DNA of 41,612 bases, taken from Bacteroidota bacterium. GTDB taxonomy: Bacteria > Bacteroidota > Bacteroidia > JABEUT01. The stretch is taken from positions 1 through 41,612 of the forward strand of contig JABDCA010000028.1 in NCBI GenBank assembly GCA_013288345.1, given 5' to 3'. Within the stretch, counting starts at the first letter, position 1. Each line of letters begins with the position of its first letter. A program made the position numbers and the translations under genes. Below are positions 16,314 through 23,341 of this stretch, piece by piece. Under the pieces are notes generated by a model, which searched no databases, had not been told where the DNA came from, and saw only the letters and a list, made by a program, of their open reading frames with translations.

Positions 16314-17254
16314 TAAAGTATATTACAAATAGCGATATTGATAAATCGAAGTGGGACTCCTGTATACGCAGTTCGGTTAATGGTATGATATATGCCTATT
16401 CGTGGTACCTTGATATTGCCTGTGGTAATTGGGATGGGCTTGTAGAGGATGATTACAAAAGCGTGATGCCGCTACCCAGAGGAGAAAAATATGGGTTCCT
16501 GTATACCTATCAGCCGCCATTCAGCCAGCAACATGGAGTGTTTTCTACCTCAAAAATAACCGATGAAAAGGTAAAGGAGTTTTTGAGGGCCATACCTGCC
16601 AAGTATAAATATGTAGAGCTTAGCCTGAATACATTCAACCGCCCTAAGGATGATTCGTTTGAAACAGGCGAAGGCGTTACACATCTGCTCGACCTTATTT
16701 CTCCTTACGATACATTGCAATCGAACTATTCAACCCAGACAAAACGCAATTTAAAGAAAGCTCTATCGGGCTCACTGGCTATTGCAAAGGCAGTATCGCC
16801 CAAAAAAGTGATTGACCTTTTTAAAGCCAATAGGGGTAAAGATTATGCCATAACATCGGGCCAATACAATATTGTAAATACCCTAATGCAGACCTGCATT
16901 AAAAAAGGGCTGGGGCAATGTTGGGGAGTTTATACTAAAGACAAAGAACTATGTGCAGGGGCTTTTTTAGTGGAGAGCAACCGCAGAACTATATTCCTGT
17001 TTTCGGGTACCAATAAAAAGGCATTCGATACGCATGCCATGACCTTTTTGATAAACCGCTATATAGAAGAGAACGCCCAGCAAAACCTCACCTTCGATTT
17101 TGAGGGTTCATCAGACCCTGATGTGGCAAGGTTCTACAAAGGCTTTGGGGCTAAAGAAGTACATTACCTTAAAATAAGGAAGAACAATCTACCGGGTCCT
17201 GTTAAGTGGCTAAAGGAAATGCAGTTTAAAAAGAAGAGCGGGTCCTCTAAGTAG
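16310..17254 (+). CDS. FemAB/GNAT-type acyltransferase
   Basis: A 314-residue soluble protein starting with GTG at 16310 in the overlap GTGA. It has the two-GNAT-domain layout of FemAB/BioF2-like proteins: an N-terminal half with YAYSWYLDIACGNWDGLVEDDYKSVMPLP and the P-F-x-Q-Q motif YQPPFSQQHGVF, and a C-terminal half with LCAGAFLVESNRRTIFLFSGTNKKAFD and LTFDFEGSSDPDVARFYKGFGAKEVHY. FemAB relatives transfer aminoacyl or acyl groups to envelope polymers. Coupled to a deacetylase, it could acylate the freed amine, but that is an inference. Confidence 0.82.
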   Translation: MIKYITNSDIDKSKWDSCIRSSVNGMIYAYSWYLDIACGNWDGLVEDDYKSVMPLPRGEKYGFLYTYQPPFSQQHGVFSTSKITDEKVKEFLRAIPAKYKYVELSLNTFNRPKDDSFETGEGVTHLLDLISPYDTLQSNYSTQTKRNLKKALSGSLAIAKAVSPKKVIDLFKANRGKDYAITSGQYNIVNTLMQTCIKKGLGQCWGVYTKDKELCAGAFLVESNRRTIFLFSGTNKKAFDTHAMTFLINRYIEENAQQNLTFDFEGSSDPDVARFYKGFGAKEVHYLKIRKNNLPGPVKWLKEMQFKKKSGSSK

Positions 17255-17541
17255 GGATGTGATGGAACACAGATGACGCTGATTTGGCGGATTCTCACAC
17301 CTGTCTGCCGCTAAGGCAGGGATAAATCAGTGAAAATTTAAAGGCATAAAACAATTGCCACAGATTCACAGATTATAAAAAGATAAATCTTTATAAATAA
17401 CAGAGCTATATAATCTGTGAATCTGTGGCGGGAATTCTATATCAGCGTTCCATTTGTGCTTTTATTAAAATTTTTCTATCTTTGAGGAAGAAAACCCCCT
17501 AAGCGCGAATAACATTTTAAAGACGAGGGCTATATCGATTT
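17255..17541. repeat. Intergenic hairpins and dispersed repeats
   Basis: No gene. A GGAACACAGATGACGCTGAT repeat (17264-17292) is followed by a small CTGCC/GGCAG hairpin (about 17306-17320) and a perfect 21-base inverted repeat: 17356-17376 pairs with 17409-17429 (GCCACAGATTCACAGATT core). The same core forms another hairpin at 38218-38363 and occurs alone at 21100-21116. Confidence 0.85.
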
Positions 17542-18030
17542 ATGATTTGGCATGAGATAAAACAGATTGTCGGAATATTTACCCTCAGTACTGTTAAGTT
17601 TGGTTTCGGCGGGGTACCTTGGGCAGTTTTTGCTCATTACCCGTTTTTTAAAGGTGTTACCATAACCACCGCAGGTGGAGTAACCGGCAGCATTCTGTTT
17701 GCCAATATTAGCGAATGGGTGTTGGATGGCTGGGGTAAATTCCGCGAAAAATACTGGCCACGTAAACGTGCATTAACACCTAAATCGTTTGAAGGGAATA
17801 AGTTCTTCCATAAGGTCAGGAACAAATGGGGATTGGCAGGTATTGCCATTTTTACTCCTATCATATTATCTATACCTATTGGCACTATGCTTGCGGTAAG
17901 GTTTTACCCCGATAAGCAAAAGGTTATTTCGTATATGCTTATATCTATTGCTGCATGGGACATTGTATTGTACTTTTTGTACAATCACTTTTACAATGTA
18001 CTCTATCACTACTTTCATCACGCTGCTTAA
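17542..18030 (+). CDS. Small membrane protein, possibly small multidrug export (Sm_multidrug_ex) family
   Basis: A 162-residue integral membrane protein with about four hydrophobic segments. The segment RNKWGLAGIAIFTPIILSIPIGTMLAV (split by turns at Gly and Pro) resembles the R-K-(W/Y)-G-x-x-G-hydrophobic-P pattern of the putative small multi-drug export family and, more distantly, of DedA-like proteins. The central loop is very basic (FREKYWPRKRALTPKSF). The family name is a guess from the pattern; transport activity is unproven. Its stop codon overlaps the ATG of cysQ by one base (TAATG). Confidence 0.55.
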   Translation: MIWHEIKQIVGIFTLSTVKFGFGGVPWAVFAHYPFFKGVTITTAGGVTGSILFANISEWVLDGWGKFREKYWPRKRALTPKSFEGNKFFHKVRNKWGLAGIAIFTPIILSIPIGTMLAVRFYPDKQKVISYMLISIAAWDIVLYFLYNHFYNVLYHYFHHAA

Positions 18031-18836
18031 TGGGTTTCGATATACCGGAAAAATTACTTCTTCAAACCATTAACATTATTGTACTCGCGGGTAAATCGGT
18101 TATGCAGGTTTACAGCAAGCCTTTTGATGTGGAGTATAAAGAGGACCATTCGCCGCTTACCGAGGCCGATAAAATATCGAATGAAATAATTAGCTCGGGT
18201 TTAAAAAGCACCCAATACCCGGTGCTCAGCGAAGAAATGGATGAGACCCCTTACGAGGAACGCAAAGCCTGGAAGAACTTCTGGCTGGTTGACCCGCTTG
18301 ATGGCACCAAAGAATTTGTAAAACGAAACGGAGAATTTACTGTGAACATTGCTTTAATAAATGATGGGTTACCCGTATTCGGGCTGATATATTTACCCGT
18401 ACCGCAAACGCTGTACTATGCTATTAAGGGCCATGGCGCTTACCGCATTTTAAATGCCGGCAACTATACCTACCAGTGGAATGACCAATTAATGAAAGTA
18501 GCAGAAAAGCTGCCATTATTTATACCTAAGCGCGATTATACCATTGTAGCCAGCCGTTCGCATTTATCGCCCGAAACAGAAGCCTATATAAACAAAGAAC
18601 AGAAAAAGCATGGCAAGGTAAATACCGTTTCTGCCGGAAGTTCTATTAAGTTTTGCATTGTGGCCGAAGGCAAGGCAGATGCTTACCCCCGCTTTGCACC
18701 TACCATGGAGTGGGACACCGCAGCCGGGCAAATTATTGCAGAAGAAACAGGTAAAAAGGTTTTGAATATAGAAACCAATAAGCCTTTATCGTACAACAAA
18801 AAAATATTGTTGAATCCGAGTTTTTTGGTGGTGTAA
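18030..18836 (+). CDS. cysQ: 3'(2'),5'-bisphosphate nucleotidase
   Basis: A 268-residue enzyme of the inositol monophosphatase fold that dephosphorylates PAP, the by-product of sulfation and of 4'-phosphopantetheine transfer. Motifs are DHSPLTEADKISNEII, the metal-binding EE...DPLDGTKEFVKRNGEFTVNIALI and the C-terminal MEWDTAAGQII. The start at 18030 gives the standard MGFDIPEKLLLQTINII and overlaps the stop of the gene before it. Length is typical for CysQ. Confidence 0.93.
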   Translation: MGFDIPEKLLLQTINIIVLAGKSVMQVYSKPFDVEYKEDHSPLTEADKISNEIISSGLKSTQYPVLSEEMDETPYEERKAWKNFWLVDPLDGTKEFVKRNGEFTVNIALINDGLPVFGLIYLPVPQTLYYAIKGHGAYRILNAGNYTYQWNDQLMKVAEKLPLFIPKRDYTIVASRSHLSPETEAYINKEQKKHGKVNTVSAGSSIKFCIVAEGKADAYPRFAPTMEWDTAAGQIIAEETGKKVLNIETNKPLSYNKKILLNPSFLVV

Positions 18837-18850
18837 TTAAGCATTTTACT

Positions 18851-19639
18851 ATGACAGACATAGAGGCTTTAATAACGATAGCAAGACGATACTGTATTGA
18901 TAATAATAAGTATTGGATGGATCGGTATTCAAAGGAATTAAGTGGGAATAATAATCCATACTCTGATAACGACTATGATTTATTTCCACGCTATAATGCT
19001 TTGACGGCTATTCTTCAAGGAGTTGAAATAATTGTTGGGCAAGATTTCTCATCGATGGATGATTGCAAAGATGAATTGAAAAAACTAGGATTGATTAGCC
19101 AAAGCCGTTTTACTGAGGGCAAGCATAACCCAATAGAGTCAAAAGCAATTCAAGAGGAAAGAAATAAGTTCGTGGACCTTATTGAGTCTATTAATGCAAT
19201 AGATATTAAAAAGGTTGAGCCGCTTCCATACAAGCGCAGGCTTTCAGAAATAGAAGCGAAAGAAGTTAGGCGGCAATTCGAAATGAACTTAGGTTATGAT
19301 GGAAGCTATTGGAATCCATTAAATGAAAAGAGCAAAATAGAGACTATTTTTCTAATGAAAGAAAACCTATTAGAATCAGACCAGAATAAAATTATTGATT
19401 TCATTAAAAGTCATGCTGAAAAGAGGCTATTTGAAATTAAAGAAGATATGCTAGATTATGAATTGGAGATAGACAGTTTAGATATAGATTGTTATGAAAC
19501 GATATACTCAGATATGTCTTTTAAATGGGCCATTTATGGTTCACATGAATCTACTGTTGCATTTGGTGGTACAGAGCTGGTAAAATTTGTAAAGCAGTTA
19601 TTTGGTGATAGAGTAGAGGAAATAAATAAGTGGATTTAA
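18851..19639 (+). CDS. Unrecognised 262-residue acidic protein
   Basis: I do not recognise a named domain. The protein is soluble, highly charged, and begins with an aromatic-rich helical stretch (YCIDNNKYWMDRYSKEL) followed by YDLFPRYNALTAILQGVE. The C-terminal part has alternating acidic strands (LDYELEIDSLDIDCYETIY) and ends FGGTELVKFVKQLFGDRVEEINKWI. The base composition is more AT-rich than cysQ before it. It lies at the end of a (+) gene run and next to a repeat-filled gap. Such stand-alone acidic proteins are sometimes immunity proteins of polymorphic toxins, but no toxin is nearby, so this is only a possibility. Confidence 0.75.
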   Translation: MTDIEALITIARRYCIDNNKYWMDRYSKELSGNNNPYSDNDYDLFPRYNALTAILQGVEIIVGQDFSSMDDCKDELKKLGLISQSRFTEGKHNPIESKAIQEERNKFVDLIESINAIDIKKVEPLPYKRRLSEIEAKEVRRQFEMNLGYDGSYWNPLNEKSKIETIFLMKENLLESDQNKIIDFIKSHAEKRLFEIKEDMLDYELEIDSLDIDCYETIYSDMSFKWAIYGSHESTVAFGGTELVKFVKQLFGDRVEEINKWI

Positions 19640-19664
19640 GTTACTTCTTAAGTTTCAGTTTTTC

Positions 19665-19782
19665 AACACAGAGTACACAGAGATTTAAGGAGTTACACTG
19701 AGTTTTTATTTATCATTGATTTTGTGAATGAAAGTAATTTACATTCTCTGTGAAACTCTGTTTTCCCTGTGAACTCTGTGTT
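19665..19782. repeat. CACAGAG hairpin repeat
   Basis: AACACAGAGTACACAG (19665-19680) pairs with CTGTGAACTCTGTGTT (19767-19782) with one mismatch in 16. A second pair of CTGTGAAACTCTG-type blocks lies inside. Related single arms occur at 23296-23330 and 33574-33591. It lies between two convergent genes and could act as a transcription end, although no T-run follows. Confidence 0.8.
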
Positions 19783-19817
19783 AGATAAATATTGAGAATG
19801 GGTATTAAAAGTTTGGT

Positions 19818-20462
19818 TTATATTTCAAACCCTCGGAAAGTTATATCAATAGTTTTCGCTGTTTTTAAATAATCGGACAAATTATTACCATTAAATTCAA
19901 TTGTCGATAATAAGTACACATCGAAGTCACTTATATTAGGCAGAATAAAATCAGTATATTTAGGATTAAAGGGATCTAATTCTGCAGCAATATGGAATAG
20001 CAATACTTTTTTAATATTTCCTTTGAATTTGAAATATTTGCGATCTATTTTATTTTGCTCAATAACTCCTACCATAATAGTTGCTGATTTCATTTGTATT
20101 GTATCATCAGGCATTTGTATATTATATAATCTTAACAACAGGTCTGAGGTCAGAAGTCTGTTTTTGAATAGCATGCCTGCAAGAGTATCAAGGCGGTATA
20201 TTTTTGGTAACGTATCGGTTTTGTTTTTATGACAAGGTAAAGTACTTCCATAACGGCGGTTATCAGAAACTACCATTACTGATTTTTCGGTTTTGTAAAG
20301 GGTGCTCTTTAATGAATCGCTCCTTATGATTTCAAGTTTTCCTCTCTGTTTGAAAGTTGTGCTATCATAAATAATCTTTTTTTTCTGGGCAGAAGAATGG
20401 AGATTACAAATAAGTGAGAGTATAATTAGCGAGATAATTGCTTTAGTGGTTCGTAATTGCAT
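19818..20462 (-). CDS. Unrecognised secreted protein
   Basis: A 214-residue protein from the ATG complementary to 20460-20462. The start is chosen because it begins a clean signal peptide (KAIISLIILSLICNLHSSAQ); an upstream in-frame ATG would put 21 odd residues before it. The mature part has Lys-rich beta-like segments (KIIYDSTTFKQRGKLEIIRS, TIMVGVIEQNKIDRKYFKFKG, FDVYLLSTIEFNGNNLSDYL) and only scattered Cys. No domain recognised. It is predicted to be periplasmic or surface-exposed and is isolated between two repeat-rich gaps. Confidence 0.65.
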   Translation of the reverse strand: MQLRTTKAIISLIILSLICNLHSSAQKKKIIYDSTTFKQRGKLEIIRSDSLKSTLYKTEKSVMVVSDNRRYGSTLPCHKNKTDTLPKIYRLDTLAGMLFKNRLLTSDLLLRLYNIQMPDDTIQMKSATIMVGVIEQNKIDRKYFKFKGNIKKVLLFHIAAELDPFNPKYTDFILPNISDFDVYLLSTIEFNGNNLSDYLKTAKTIDITFRGFEI

Positions 20463-20525
20463 CTTATAGCTATTCGGGTTAGAGTAAAAGTACATTTTCT
20501 TATTTAACGACCTGTTGAAAAACAA

Positions 20526-21163
20526 ATTCCATTTTTTTAAAATGAAAGAAACTTGTATGCTAACTTTGTATGGTAAGTAAGTGATAAGCTATAAACGATA
20601 AATTGAGAATAGGAATACTTGGGTTAAATATGAAAATGGAGGGGAGAATAAAAAAGCTCAAGTACGACAGGAAGCGACACAAAACGACATGAGTGTATCC
20701 GACTTCGCTAAAGCTATGGCGGACGATGGGGGTGGACAAAATAAAAGCATATTTTTTAGTAATCAACTTGAAAATCAATCAATTAATGTGTACACAGGTG
20801 GTAAAAGTGTCCACCCCTTTGCTGATTTAGATTTTAGAAGACTTTTTTTGCCTTTTATTGTTATTCATTGTAATTAACAATAGGCATACTGATAATCAAT
20901 GCGTTGTAAGGTTGTTTTATTGATAATTCTATTGCTTTTTATTGTTATTTCTATTGTTAATTTCATTGTTATGGTTGCGGAAATTTGTGCGATGCGTGTC
21001 AGAATTCGGAATAGATTCTTCCCTCCGTTCAGCATGACAATAAACGCTTCGTGCCTTTGCGTCTTTGCGGTTAAATAATTCGTGTAATTCGTGGCTTATA
21101 TCTGTGAATCTGTGGCAATATCTCGGTTTTTCTCAGTATTATTGCAGTAATTAATACATAATC
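20526..21163. repeat. 640-base gene-free gap packed with repeats
   Basis: No gene is supported. In order: the CGACA/GTGGACA element copy 1 (20661-20817) interrupted by a TCCGACTTCGCTAAAGCTAT palindrome (20698-20723); an AT-rich stretch with ATTGTTATT repeats (about 20850-20970); an AGATTCTTCCCTCCGTTCAG repeat (21011-21040); a CTTCGTGCCTTTGCGTCTTT repeat (21046-21074); the ATTCGTG repeat (21076-21098); and a single arm of the ATCTGTGAATCTGTGGC hairpin (21100-21116). Short open frames here are translated repeats. Confidence 0.85.
20661..20817 (+). mobile_element. MITE-like element with three 10-bp-phased CGACA motifs, copy 1
   Basis: CGACA starts at 20665, 20675 and 20685, exactly one helical turn apart. 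A core bounded by GTGGACA and TGTCCAC (20732-20817, 86 bases) follows and ends GGTGGTAAAAGTGTCCACCC. The bounding sequences form a 10-base inverted repeat, GGGGTGGACA (20729-20738) with TGTCCACCCC (20808-20817). Copy 2 at 33671-33790 (reverse) has the same phasing and a core of the same length. Copy 1 carries about 35 extra bases between the two parts, matching an inserted palindrome. Confidence 0.65.
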
Positions 21164-22252
21164 ATGGCAAAAACAGCACTTATAACAGGGGTAACCGGAC
21201 AGGACGGAGCGTATTTAGCGGAAAGTCTATTGAAAAAAGGATACATAGTGCATGGCATTAAGCGCCGTAGCTCTATGTTCAACACCCACCGTATTGACCA
21301 CCTATACACCGATACTCACGAAGCCAAGACCAACTTTTACCTTCACTTTGGCGACCTTACTGATTCTACTAACATTATACGCATAGTACAAGAGGTACAA
21401 CCTGATGAAATATATAACCTTGCAGCTCAATCGCATGTTAGGGTATCGTTCGAAACCCCTGAATATACTGCCAATGCCGATGCTTTAGGAACCTTACGTA
21501 TACTTGAAGCTATTAGGATATTGAAGTTAGAAAGCAAGTGCAAATTCTACCAGGCATCTACATCTGAATTATATGGCCATGCACAAGAAATTCCGCAAAG
21601 GGAAACCACACCTTTTTACCCGCGTAGCCCTTATGGTGTAGCCAAACTTTATGCATACTGGATAACCCGCAACTACCGCGAAGCATACAATATGTTTGCC
21701 AGCAATGGCATACTGTTTAACCACGAAAGCCCTATACGTGGCGAAACATTTGTTACCCGTAAAATTACCCGTGCTGCGGCTAAGGTAAAACTGGGCTTGC
21801 AGAAAAAACTCTTTTTAGGTAACCTTGATGCCGAGCGCGATTGGGGCCATGCCAAAGACTATGTAGAAGGTATGTGGATGATGATGCAGATTGACACTCC
21901 TGATGATTTTGTACTGGCTACCGGAAAAAAAATATCGGTCCGTAGGTTTGTTGAACTTGCCTTTATTGAAGTGGGTATAACCATGGAATGGAAAGGCAAG
22001 GGAATAGATGAAAAGGGTATTAACAAAGCTACCGGAGAAGTGATTGTAGAAATTGACCCGGTTTATTTCCGCCCTACCGAAGTAGATCTGTTAATTGGCG
22101 ATGCTTCGAAAGCATTTAAGGCTTTTGGATGGAAACCTAAGCTGACCATTGAAGACTTAGTAAAGGAAATGGTAGCGAGCGATGTGAAGCTGTTTGAAAA
22201 AGATAAGTACTTGATGGAAGGCGGCCACGAAGTATTGAAGTTTAATGAGTAA
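21164..22252 (+). CDS. gmd: GDP-mannose 4,6-dehydratase
   Basis: A 362-residue extended SDR enzyme that converts GDP-mannose to GDP-4-keto-6-deoxymannose, the first step to GDP-L-fucose. The NADP-binding motif is [20 protein letters not shown]. The catalytic residues are in ASTSELYG and the YxxxK motif [15 protein letters not shown]. The family hallmarks [19 protein letters not shown] and [19 protein letters not shown] are present. Full length. It is followed by fcl after 99 bases that contain a hairpin repeat. Confidence 0.97.
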   Translation: MAKTALITGVTGQDGAYLAESLLKKGYIVHGIKRRSSMFNTHRIDHLYTDTHEAKTNFYLHFGDLTDSTNIIRIVQEVQPDEIYNLAAQSHVRVSFETPEYTANADALGTLRILEAIRILKLESKCKFYQASTSELYGHAQEIPQRETTPFYPRSPYGVAKLYAYWITRNYREAYNMFASNGILFNHESPIRGETFVTRKITRAAAKVKLGLQKKLFLGNLDAERDWGHAKDYVEGMWMMMQIDTPDDFVLATGKKISVRRFVELAFIEVGITMEWKGKGIDEKGINKATGEVIVEIDPVYFRPTEVDLLIGDASKAFKAFGWKPKLTIEDLVKEMVASDVKLFEKDKYLMEGGHEVLKFNE

Positions 22253-22263
22253 AAGAATACATA

Positions 22264-22338
22264 GCCACCAAGGCACAAAAACACAAAGAAATACACACTA
22301 AAGTTTTGTGGGATTTAGAGATTTAGTGTTTTAGTGGC
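22264..22338. repeat. CACAAAA-type hairpin repeat, copy 2
   Basis: Same family as 14879-14957: GCCACCAAGGCACAAAAACA at the left, TTAGTGTTTTAGTGGC at the right, and TACACACTAAAGTTTTGTGGG in the middle. It fills the leader between gmd and fcl. Confidence 0.8.
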
Positions 22339-22351
22339 AGAAAAGGATAGA

Positions 22352-23284
22352 ATGGAAAAGAACGCCAAAATATATATTGCAGGGCATAAGGGAATGGTGG
22401 GTTCAGCCATCATTCGCAAACTGAAAGCATTAGGTTTCAACAACATTATTACCCGCGGGTCGAAAGAACTTGACTTGAGAAAACAAGAAGATGTTTTTAC
22501 TTTTTTCTCGGTTGAAAAACCTGATTATGTTTTTTTGGCTGCCGCTAAAGTGGGTGGTATATATGCCAACAATACTTACCGTGCGGAGTTTTTGTACGAC
22601 AACCTGCTTATTGAAGCGAACATTATTCATGCTTCTTATGTAAATAAAGTTAAGAAATTAATGTTCCTCGGCTCATCGTGCATTTACCCTAAAATGGCTC
22701 CACAACCGCTTAAGGAATCGTATTTGCTTACCGGCCTTTTGGAATATACCAATGAGCCCTATGCTATTGCCAAAATTGCAGGCATTAAGTTATGCGAATC
22801 TTACAGGTTGCAATATGGTTGCAACTTTATTTCGGTTATGCCTACCAATCTTTATGGCCCTAACGATAATTACGATTTGAATAACTCGCATGTTTTACCT
22901 GCACTAATGCGTAAGTTCCATTCCGCTAAAATTGAAAACCAACCTGTAGTTACTATTTGGGGTTCGGGTTCGCCAATGCGTGAGTTTTTGCATGTAGATG
23001 ATCTGGCTGAAGCCTGTTTGTTTTTAATGGAAAACTACAACGAAGCCGAATTGGTGAACATAGGAACAGGAACTGATGTAACTATTAAAGACCTTGCATT
23101 ACTTATAAAAAAGATAAGCGGCTATGAAGGCAAACTTGAATTTGATGCTTCGAAACCCGATGGTACACCGCGTAAACTAATGGATGTAACCAAACTGCAT
23201 AACTTGGGCTGGAAACATAAAATAAGCCTTGAGCAAGGCATTGCTATGGTTTATAAAGATGTTGAACAAATGGTATTCGCATAA
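22352..23284 (+). CDS. fcl: GDP-L-fucose synthase
   Basis: A 310-residue epimerase/reductase that completes GDP-L-fucose synthesis from the Gmd product. The start ATG at 22352 is preferred over a GTG at 22334 that lies inside the hairpin repeat. Motifs: NADPH-binding [33 protein letters not shown], the YxxxK pair in [19 protein letters not shown], and [14 protein letters not shown]. Length is normal. GDP-fucose would feed capsule, O-antigen or protein O-glycosylation, the last being common in Bacteroidota. Confidence 0.96.
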   Translation: MEKNAKIYIAGHKGMVGSAIIRKLKALGFNNIITRGSKELDLRKQEDVFTFFSVEKPDYVFLAAAKVGGIYANNTYRAEFLYDNLLIEANIIHASYVNKVKKLMFLGSSCIYPKMAPQPLKESYLLTGLLEYTNEPYAIAKIAGIKLCESYRLQYGCNFISVMPTNLYGPNDNYDLNNSHVLPALMRKFHSAKIENQPVVTIWGSGSPMREFLHVDDLAEACLFLMENYNEAELVNIGTGTDVTIKDLALLIKKISGYEGKLEFDASKPDGTPRKLMDVTKLHNLGWKHKISLEQGIAMVYKDVEQMVFA

Positions 23285-23295
23285 TACAAGTACAA

Positions 23296-23330
23296 CCACG
23301 GAGACACAGAGAACACATAGAAACACGGAG
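23296..23330. repeat. CACAGAG-type repeat before the RemB-like gene
   Basis: A 35-base stretch of CCACGGAGACACAGAGAACA type with near-10-base periodicity, related to 19665-19683 and 33574-33591. It lies 12 bases upstream of the TTG start at 23342. Confidence 0.6.
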
Positions 23331-23341
23331 AAGAAAATAAA

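Noticed and set aside
17356-17429. Rho-independent terminator after the FemAB-like gene
   Set aside because: The 21-base arms are AT-rich at the loop, the loop is 32 bases long and no T-run follows, so it does not look like an intrinsic terminator.
20560-20778. 72-residue open frame on the (-) strand across the phased CGACA element
   Set aside because: Its sequence is hydrophobic low-complexity translation of repeat DNA and is not kept in copy 2 of the element.
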